Of a DNA stretch of 64,000 nt, positions 58,520 through 64,000 are shown in pieces. A program made the position numbers and the translations under genes. Positions within the stretch are counted from its first letter, which is position 1, and each line of letters starts with the position of its first letter. The stretch is from JANLYC01 sp963750495 (GTDB lineage: Bacteria; Actinomycetota; Actinomycetes; Propionibacteriales; Nocardioidaceae). The notes under the pieces were generated by a model that did not search any database, was not told the origin of the DNA, and saw only the letters and a program-made list of their open reading frames with translations. The stretch spans positions 1,116,001-1,180,000 of the forward strand of contig CAVVQV010000004.1 in NCBI GenBank assembly GCA_963750495.1, given 5' to 3'.

Positions 58520-59906
58520 CGCGAACTTCGAGGACGATGCGCGGTCCGCGCGGGTCGTAGCGCTGCTGACCGAGGTGGCCGAGCGCGGGCGTTCGGAGAC
58601 GACCACCCCACCGTTCGAGCCGCTGGCAGCTCGCGGGCGAGCGCGTCGTCGCACCCAGCGGGCAGGTGTCGCCGTCGCTGCCGTCGCGGTCATCGCGACC
58701 ACGTTCGCCACCGTGCAGAGCACGACGCACGATGCCTCAACCCCGCTACCTGCCGAGCCGGCGCCGACTGTGCTGGGCAACCCCAACAACGCAGTCACCG
58801 ACCACAGCATCATTCCGCTCGCCAGGCTCACGCCTGACCAGATCGTGCACGACACGTACGCCACTGTGGGTACCACCATGGCGCTGCCCGAGCTCGGCGG
58901 TGACTCCGTGGTCTCGACGTGGCAGCTGTGTCGGTTCAAGCATTGTCGCAAGGCGCTCGCGCTGAGCTCAGACGATTTCGCCACGGTGGGGTATGCCGAC
59001 ATCACGAGCTACGGAGCACCCATGCTGGCCGATGCCGGCGGCGGTGCCGTGCTCATCGCTGACGGAAGTATGGGTGACCCGGTCCGGATCGTTTCGCCCG
59101 ACGGTTCGATGAAGCGGATCACGGTCGTCCAGGGTGCCTCTCCACGGGCGGACGGCGAGACACTGGTCGCCGGACGACGGTGGGCCTCCTACCTGATGAC
59201 CTTCTTCGGCTCCGTGGCGCCGATCGCGATCGACGGGCGATCCGCATCAGCGCATCCGCTGCCGGTGCGGGACGGCCAACTGGCGTTGGCGGAGCTCGAG
59301 CCGAACGGCGTCCTCATGGGGTTCGGCGGATCGGCTGCGGGCGGCGGCCCCACGCTCGCGCTGTGGTCGACCGACGACGGTGCCACCTGGAAGTCGCATC
59401 CCGTGCCCGGCGACGACACGTTCGTTGGCTCCGTGGCCACGACAGTTCCCGACCTGCTGGCCTTCCGCGTGATACCAGCGAGCAGCACCGAGCTACCGAG
59501 CATCCTGCGCAGTCTCGACGAAGGCAAGACGTGGGAGCAGGCCCCCCTCGGACGGGCCGGCGACGACGGGGATCCTGGGGTCGCGATCGACCGTGGTCAG
59601 TCCGTCCCGGTCGTGCTCAGCGACGGCAGCCTGCTGATCTCGGTGGCGGCTTGGTCCGACAACGGCCCACCGGGGCTGTACCGCAGCGAAGGGGCCGACT
59701 GGTCCACGCTCCAGCGGTTAGACCCAGCCATGTCTGCGACGGCGTACACCACCGACACCTCAATCGGGTCCTTCGTGTTCGAGCTCCAGCAACCCAGCCT
59801 TGACCCCGACACGGGCGACGTCACGTTGTACGCCCTGGATTCGCAGCAGCAGCTCTTCTCCTCGACCGACGCAGGGCAGACGTGGACGGAGCGTCCGATT
59901 CGTTAG
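58512..59906 (+). CDS. Membrane-anchored sialidase-like (BNR) propeller protein, putative anti-sigma partner
   Basis: A 464-aa protein. A charged cytoplasmic part of about 48 residues (FEDDARSARVVALLTEVAER) is followed by one helix (AGVAVAAVAVIATTFATV, about 51-68), a Thr/Pro linker and an extracytoplasmic domain with BNR-like Asp-box repeats (SLDEGKTW, STDAGQTW, STDDGATW). This is the layout of ECF-partner proteins in which a short inner domain binds sigma; no zinc anti-sigma motif is visible. ATG 58512 has GGAGG upstream and overlaps the sigma stop by 8 bases. It converges on the CNNM gene with a 4-base overlap. Confidence 0.85.
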   Translation: MSDANFEDDARSARVVALLTEVAERGRSETTTPPFEPLAARGRARRRTQRAGVAVAAVAVIATTFATVQSTTHDASTPLPAEPAPTVLGNPNNAVTDHSIIPLARLTPDQIVHDTYATVGTTMALPELGGDSVVSTWQLCRFKHCRKALALSSDDFATVGYADITSYGAPMLADAGGGAVLIADGSMGDPVRIVSPDGSMKRITVVQGASPRADGETLVAGRRWASYLMTFFGSVAPIAIDGRSASAHPLPVRDGQLALAELEPNGVLMGFGGSAAGGGPTLALWSTDDGATWKSHPVPGDDTFVGSVATTVPDLLAFRVIPASSTELPSILRSLDEGKTWEQAPLGRAGDDGDPGVAIDRGQSVPVVLSDGSLLISVAAWSDNGPPGLYRSEGADWSTLQRLDPAMSATAYTTDTSIGSFVFELQQPSLDPDTGDVTLYALDSQQQLFSSTDAGQTWTERPIR

Positions 59907-61213
59907 CGGTCGGATGATTCCGCTGGTGGCGCGGAGGACCCGGTGATCTTCACCTTGACCCGTGAGATCCGGCGACCGTCGAGCTCGACCACGGTCAGGG
60001 TGTGTCCATCGAAGCCAGCGGTCTCTCCGACGGCCGGAACGTGTCCGAGCTGTTGAACGATGTAACCGGCCACGGTCTCGTAGGGGCCATCCGGCAAGGT
60101 GAGACCGGTCTCGTCCTCGAAGTCGTCGAGGTTCAGCAGCCCGTCCATCTCGAGCTCGCCGCCCTGGAGGCGGGTCGTCTCGGGTTCGTCGAGGTCGTAC
60201 TCGTCCTTGATGTCGCCGATCAGCTCCTCGACGAGGTCCTCGAGCGTGATGATGCCGGCCGTGCCGCCGTACTCGTCCGCGACGATCGCGACATGCGCCC
60301 CCTCGCGACGCATGTCCGACAGCGCCGAGAGGATCTGCCGGGTGTCCGGGAGCAGAAGGACCTCGCGTGCGATGTCGCCGACCCGGACCGACCTGCCCGA
60401 GAGATCAGGGTTGAGCAGGTCGCGCACGTGCACGAAGCCGATGACGTCGTCTGAGGACTCGCCGATGACCGGATAGCGCGAGTGCGGACGCTCCAGGGCG
60501 AACCGCGCGGCCTTGTACGCCGGCATCGCCGCGGAGATGAAGTCGACCTCGGTGCGGGGAACCATGACCTCGCGGATCTGGCGGTCACCGGCCTCGAACA
60601 CCTCCTCGACGATCTGCCGCTCCTCGGCGCCCAGCGTCTCGGAGCCGGAGACCAGCTCGCGGATCTCGGCATCGGTGATCTGCTCGCGCGACGCTTTGGG
60701 GTCGCCACCGACCAGCCGGACCACCAGGTCGGTCGAGACCGAGAGCAGCCGGATGACGGGCCGCGAGATCTTGGCGATGCGATCCACCGTCGGGGCCACC
60801 GCGAGCGCGATCGACTCGGTGCGCTGCAACGCCAACCGCTTGGGGGCTAGCTCACCGATGACCAAGGAGACGTACGAGATCGCCAGGGTGATCAGCACCA
60901 GCGCCGTAGCGTCAGCCACCCCCGGCGACAGGTTCAGCTGCTCGAGCTTGGGTGCGAGTCGGCCAGCAAGGGTCGCTCCACCGAACGCGGCCGACATGAA
61001 GCCGGACAAGGTGACGCCTACCTGCACGGCCGCGAGGAAGCGGTTGGGGTCACCGTTGAGCTTGGCAACCGCGACGCCGCGTCGCCCCTGTGACTGCAGC
61101 CCCTTGGCTTGGCTGTCCCGCATCGACACCAGCGCCATCTCGGCGATCACGAAGAAGCTGCTCGCCAAGATGAAGACCAGGACCAGGCCGATGTCCAGGA
61201 ACGTGCCGCTCAC
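59903..61213 (-). CDS. CNNM/HlyC-CorC family membrane protein
   Basis: A 436-aa protein. The DUF21/CNNM membrane domain is at about 1-190 (IGLVLVFILASSFFVIAEMA and LVIGELAPKRLAL), the CBS pair at about 205-330 (VMVPRTEVDF and GFVHVRDLLNPDL), and the CorC/HlyC C-terminal domain at about 345-425 (LPDGPYETVAGYIVQQLGHV). The family is linked with magnesium/cobalt transport. The start overlaps a small upstream frame (ATGA, 61210-61213). Confidence 0.95.
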   Translation of the reverse strand: MSGTFLDIGLVLVFILASSFFVIAEMALVSMRDSQAKGLQSQGRRGVAVAKLNGDPNRFLAAVQVGVTLSGFMSAAFGGATLAGRLAPKLEQLNLSPGVADATALVLITLAISYVSLVIGELAPKRLALQRTESIALAVAPTVDRIAKISRPVIRLLSVSTDLVVRLVGGDPKASREQITDAEIRELVSGSETLGAEERQIVEEVFEAGDRQIREVMVPRTEVDFISAAMPAYKAARFALERPHSRYPVIGESSDDVIGFVHVRDLLNPDLSGRSVRVGDIAREVLLLPDTRQILSALSDMRREGAHVAIVADEYGGTAGIITLEDLVEELIGDIKDEYDLDEPETTRLQGGELEMDGLLNLDDFEDETGLTLPDGPYETVAGYIVQQLGHVPAVGETAGFDGHTLTVVELDGRRISRVKVKITGSSAPPAESSDR

Positions 61214-61314
61214 GACTCGTCCTCAGTCCCCTCGAGCGGTCTGAGCCTGGTGCGGAGAGGCCCACGCGCCGCGTGCATCGGGACGCGCATCGGCGATCTC
61301 TCGTAGTCGTCCAT
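61210..61314 (-). CDS. Possible small basic leader protein coupled to the CNNM gene
   Basis: A 34-codon frame from ATG 61314 (MDDYERSPMRVPMHAARGPL at its start) ends in the ATGA overlap with the CNNM start. GTG 61323 would add three residues and lies next to a minus-strand TACGCT box. It is rich in Arg and Pro and has no known match that I recognise. It may be a leader peptide that couples translation, or chance. Confidence 0.35.
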   Translation of the reverse strand: MDDYERSPMRVPMHAARGPLRTRLRPLEGTEDES

Positions 61315-61416
61315 CAGGTCCACTAGCGTACGGGGCCGTACGTCCGGACGCGATGGGCACGCCAGAGAGTTGATATCCGGTTGTGGTCGGCCGGGACCGT
61401 TGTGCAAGGTTGCGCC

Positions 61417-62568
61417 ATGAAGTTTCCCGGCGAGGTGCCCATCCTGACAGACGGCGATGTCACGCTGCGCGCCCACCGGGCCGACGACATCGACGCCATT
61501 GTCGAGCAGTGCACCGATCCGGTCTCGGTCGAGTGGACGACCGTCCCGCACGGCTACACGGCTGAGATGGCCCGCTCGTTCGTCGGAGACGCGATTCCCA
61601 GGATGTGGGAGACCGAGACCGAGTGGATCTTCGCGATCGAGGCCACCCACAACGTCGGACGACGACGTTTCGGTGGCAGCCTCTCGCTGCGCAACGAAGG
61701 CTCCCGGCGGGCCGAGATCGCCTTCGGCGCACACCCAGGTGTTCGCGGTCGCGGGGTGACGACCACCGCGGTCAACCTGCTGCTCGACTGGGGCTTCTCG
61801 GCTCTCGACCTCGAGACCGTCAGCTGGCTGGCCAACCGTGGCAACGTGGGCTCCCGCAAAGTCGCTTGGAAGACCGGCTTCACGTTCGGAGGCACGCTCC
61901 CGCGCTGGCTCGACCACCGCGGTGAGCACCTCGACGCGTGGACCGCCACCTTGCACCGCGATGACCCGCGAATCCCGACACACCCTTGGTACGACGTACC
62001 GGTCATCACCGGCAGGTCCGTCGTACTCCGACCGCAACGGTCCGACGACGCCGACCGGATCGTCGAGGGGTGTGCCGACGAGACGACGCAGCACTGGCTG
62101 ACCTTCCTCCCCTCGCCGTACACCCGGCAGGACGCGTTGGAGTACATCGAGCGGGGAGTCGAGGCTGCCATCACCGGCGGCCACCTCCAATGGGCGGTGG
62201 CCGATCCCGAGACCGACCAGCTGATCGGGGTGGTCGGGGTGCCGCGGATGCAGCGCGGGTCCGGCGAGGTCGGCTACTGGACCCACCCCGACGCGCGCGG
62301 ACGTGGTGCGACGACCGAGGCAGTGGCGCTGCTGGCCGGGCACGTCTTCGCCGATGCCGGACGCGGAGGGCTCGACCTGCGTCGGTTGTTCATCAAGGCA
62401 GCCGAGGCCAACGTCGGCTCCCAGCAGGTGGCACTGAAGAACGGCTTCGTCCGCATCGGCACCGAGCGGCGCTCCGAACGGTTGGGTGACGGTTCGTACG
62501 CCGACATCGCCGTCTTCGATCTGCTCCGTGACGAGTGGAAGGATCCGCTAGGTGAACTACCCCGATGA
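61417..62568 (+). CDS. Double-domain GNAT acetyltransferase (copy 1)
   Basis: A 383-aa protein made of two GNAT domains, each of the RimJ/RimL type. The first (about 1-185) shows GVRGRGVTTTAVNLLLDWGF and NRGNVGSRKVAWKTGFTFGG; the second (about 195-383) shows DARGRGATTEAVALLAGHVF and EANVGSQQVALKNGFVRIG. ATG 61417 starts the conserved N-terminus; an upstream ATG at 61381 lacks support. The following gene has the same two-domain build and overlaps by 17 bases. Confidence 0.92.
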   Translation: MKFPGEVPILTDGDVTLRAHRADDIDAIVEQCTDPVSVEWTTVPHGYTAEMARSFVGDAIPRMWETETEWIFAIEATHNVGRRRFGGSLSLRNEGSRRAEIAFGAHPGVRGRGVTTTAVNLLLDWGFSALDLETVSWLANRGNVGSRKVAWKTGFTFGGTLPRWLDHRGEHLDAWTATLHRDDPRIPTHPWYDVPVITGRSVVLRPQRSDDADRIVEGCADETTQHWLTFLPSPYTRQDALEYIERGVEAAITGGHLQWAVADPETDQLIGVVGVPRMQRGSGEVGYWTHPDARGRGATTEAVALLAGHVFADAGRGGLDLRRLFIKAAEANVGSQQVALKNGFVRIGTERRSERLGDGSYADIAVFDLLRDEWKDPLGELPR

Positions 62569-63691
62569 CGTACCCGTCCGCACCGACGGCACGGTGACGC
62601 TGCGGGCGCTCAGGGATGGTGACGCCGAGGGTGTGTACCAGCATTGCGCGGACCCGCGGACCCGCGAATACACGTCGGTGCGGGTTCCCTACCTGCTCGA
62701 GGATGCCCGGCGGTACGTCGGGAACCGCGGCGATGCCTGGGAACGAGGCGTCTGGAGCTTCGCCATCCAGTCACCGTGGGGCGTAGGGCCGAGTGGCTTC
62801 AGCGGTTCGATCTCGCTCACGGACGAAGGCTCGGGGCTCGCCGAGATCAACTACAGCACGCACCCGCAGGCGCGCGGACACGGCGTCACCGCTGCTGCCG
62901 TCAGGCTGATCTGCGCCTGGGCCTTCGAGGACCAGCACGTCAAGACGATCCGGTGGCAGTGCTACGAGGGAAACGTCGCATCGCGCCGGGTCGCCTGGAA
63001 GACCGGTTTCACGTTCGAAGGAACGTCTCGTGCTATCGCTGCGCAGCGTGGCGAGCTCCGGGATGTCTGGAATGCCACACTGCTCGCCACGGACAGCCGC
63101 GAACCGAAGACCAGGTGGGTCGACACGGTGAGCCTCGAGAACGACCTGGTGCGGCTGCGCCCCCTGCGCGCGGAGGACGAGCAGCGCTATCTCGAGACCA
63201 ACGCCGACCCCGAGACACTGGCGTGGTTGGGCGGCATCAACTTCCCGCGCGACGCTGAACACTTCCGCAAGCATCTGGCTCGCGGCTCCGTGGGCAACTC
63301 ACTGGGGGCCAGTGTCGAGTGGGCGATGGCTGATCCGAAGCGAGATCAGTATGTCGGCACGATCAACCTCTTCGGGATGACCGGGCTCGACTACCTGTCG
63401 GCCGAGGTCGGCTATCGCACACACCCCGACTCGCGCGGTCGCGGCCTCCTCAAGGCCGCGATGATGCTCGCCGCCGAGCACGCTTTCACCCGCGAAGCCG
63501 ATGGTGGTCTCGGCCTCGAGCGCATCTCGTTGAACGCCGGGGTCGGCAACGACGGCTCGCTCGGCGTGGCCCGCAGTTGCGGCTTCACCGAGACTGGCCT
63601 CGACCGGCATTGCTACGACCTCATCGACGGGAGCGTGGTCGACCTCGTGCGGTTCGACCTGCTGCGCAGCGAGTTCGCACCGAAGCGCTGA
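62552..63691 (+). CDS. Double-domain GNAT acetyltransferase (copy 2)
   Basis: A 379-aa protein with two RimJ/RimL-type GNAT domains (first: QARGHGVTAAAVRLICAWAF and NVASRRVAWKTGFTFEGTS; second: DSRGRGLLKAAMMLAAEHAF and SLGVARSCGFTETGL). The start VNYPDDVPVRTDGTVTLRAL closely follows copy 1 (VPILTDGDVTLRAH), so the two are tandem duplicates. GTG 62552 lies within the end of copy 1. Substrates unknown. Confidence 0.92.
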   Translation: MNYPDDVPVRTDGTVTLRALRDGDAEGVYQHCADPRTREYTSVRVPYLLEDARRYVGNRGDAWERGVWSFAIQSPWGVGPSGFSGSISLTDEGSGLAEINYSTHPQARGHGVTAAAVRLICAWAFEDQHVKTIRWQCYEGNVASRRVAWKTGFTFEGTSRAIAAQRGELRDVWNATLLATDSREPKTRWVDTVSLENDLVRLRPLRAEDEQRYLETNADPETLAWLGGINFPRDAEHFRKHLARGSVGNSLGASVEWAMADPKRDQYVGTINLFGMTGLDYLSAEVGYRTHPDSRGRGLLKAAMMLAAEHAFTREADGGLGLERISLNAGVGNDGSLGVARSCGFTETGLDRHCYDLIDGSVVDLVRFDLLRSEFAPKR

Positions 63692-63706
63692 ACCCCCCGG
63701 GGGGGT
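63692..63706. terminator. GC palindrome between convergent stops
   Basis: ACCCCCCGGGGGGGT fills exactly the gap between the TGA of the GNAT copy 2 (63689-63691) and the TGA of the minus-strand PLP enzyme (63706-63708). It has no loop, so a classical hairpin is limited. Confidence 0.3.
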
Positions 63707-64000
63707 CAGGACATCAGGGCCAGCCCGAGGTCGTCCTTCGTGATCGCAGAGGTTGCGGCACTCGTGCCGAGAGCACGGTCGAGATCCGCAATCAGGTCGT
63801 CGACGTGCTCGAGCCCGACAGAGAGGCGCACGAGGTTCGGTGACGGGCGTGCTTCGGCCGCCACGGGGCGATGAGTGAGGGCAGCGGGGTGCTGGATGAG
63901 CGAGTCCACGCCACCCAGGGAGACCGCGTGCGTGAACAGCTTGACCGAGCTCGTGAGGCGGGCCGTGGCTTCGAACCCGCCCCGCAGGGCGACGGCGACC
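63706..64000 (-). CDS. Cys/Met-metabolism PLP enzyme, C-terminal part (cystathionine gamma-synthase/lyase type)
   Basis: The C-terminal 97 residues of a gene that continues beyond the right edge. The segment KLFTHAVSLGGVDSLIQHPA, then LVRLSVGLEHVDDLIADLDR is the conserved C-terminus of the cystathionine gamma-synthase/gamma-lyase/methionine gamma-lyase family, in which the Ser and Arg (R-x-S-x-G-x-E) bind the substrate carboxylate. Which of these enzymes it is cannot be decided from this part. Confidence 0.9.
   Translation of the reverse strand, partial: VAVALRGGFEATARLTSSVKLFTHAVSLGGVDSLIQHPAALTHRPVAAEARPSPNLVRLSVGLEHVDDLIADLDRALGTSAATSAITKDDLGLALMS

Noticed and set aside
61210..62343. 377-codon minus-strand frame opposite the first GNAT gene
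   Set aside because: All but the last 34-37 codons lie antisense to a clear double-GNAT protein; only the short 3-prime part was kept as a doubtful mini-gene.

Overview
The window is high-GC chromosomal DNA from an actinobacterium, most likely of the Nocardioidaceae (Nocardioides/Aeromicrobium-like). The case rests on strong G/C-ending codon use, many GTG starts, many starts placed 6-7 bases after a TANNNT box (leaderless transcripts), LGFP-repeat cell-wall proteins, a pyruvate carboxylase of single-chain type, an actinobacterial LexA box and DUF222/HNH (13E12-type) genes. Placement at family level is inference. No rRNA, tRNA, CRISPR array or complete insertion sequence was seen. Gene density is very high, and many genes overlap by 1-4 bases.

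Layout. 1-4.1 kb: a partial DUF3800-like gene and pyc. 4.2-7.7 kb: a translationally coupled pair of secreted cell-wall enzymes (amidase plus SpoIID/LytB), both with LGFP-type tails. 7.9-13.7 kb: lpdA, a gamma-glutamylcyclotransferase-like gene, purine nucleoside phosphorylase, a uronate-dehydrogenase-like SDR, a phosphosugar mutase and a GNAT gene. 13.6-24.1 kb: an amino-sugar/peptidoglycan recycling locus on the minus strand (GHL10 glycosidase, GntR regulator, ABC sugar importer, NagZ, MurQ, AnmK, NagA) with three DasR-type operator-like palindromes. 24.2-29.3 kb: small orphan genes, a broken DUF222/HNH gene, a methyltransferase, OsmC and a PH-like membrane protein. 29.5-33.7 kb: deoC with two aldehyde dehydrogenase genes and a GNAT gene. 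33.7-37.1 kb: a Ser/Thr kinase divergent from an ECF sigma factor, a membrane-anchored propeller and a uridine-kinase-like gene. 37.1-49.6 kb: add, an SDR-MaoC pair, then a nucleoside uptake and salvage operon (BMP lipoprotein, ABC ATPase, two permeases, cdd, a cytochrome P450, deoA), an M20 amidohydrolase and peptidase E. 49.6-52.6 kb: a decayed phosphotransferase, an AadA-like nucleotidyltransferase and a second DUF222/HNH gene with a LexA box. 52.6-64 kb: an acyl-CoA mutase large subunit, a threonine dehydratase, YihY, an RNA ligase-like protein, trpS, a sigma factor with a membrane-bound propeller, a CNNM/CorC protein, two tandem double-GNAT genes and a partial Cys/Met-metabolism PLP enzyme.

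Two pathways tie the window together. (1) Nucleoside catabolism: BMP-type uptake, Cdd, Add, PNP and DeoA release deoxyribose-1-phosphate; a phosphosugar mutase may isomerise it; DeoC cleaves it; the aldehyde dehydrogenase can oxidise the acetaldehyde. The order lpdA, PNP, phosphosugar mutase, add, deoA, cdd and an M20 amidohydrolase recalls the Mycobacterium tuberculosis Rv3303c-Rv3315c region (from memory). (2) Cell-wall glycan turnover: the amidase strips peptides, SpoIID and GHL10 proteins are expected to act on naked glycan, and the import/NagZ/AnmK/MurQ/NagA operon can return the sugars to GlcN-6-P.
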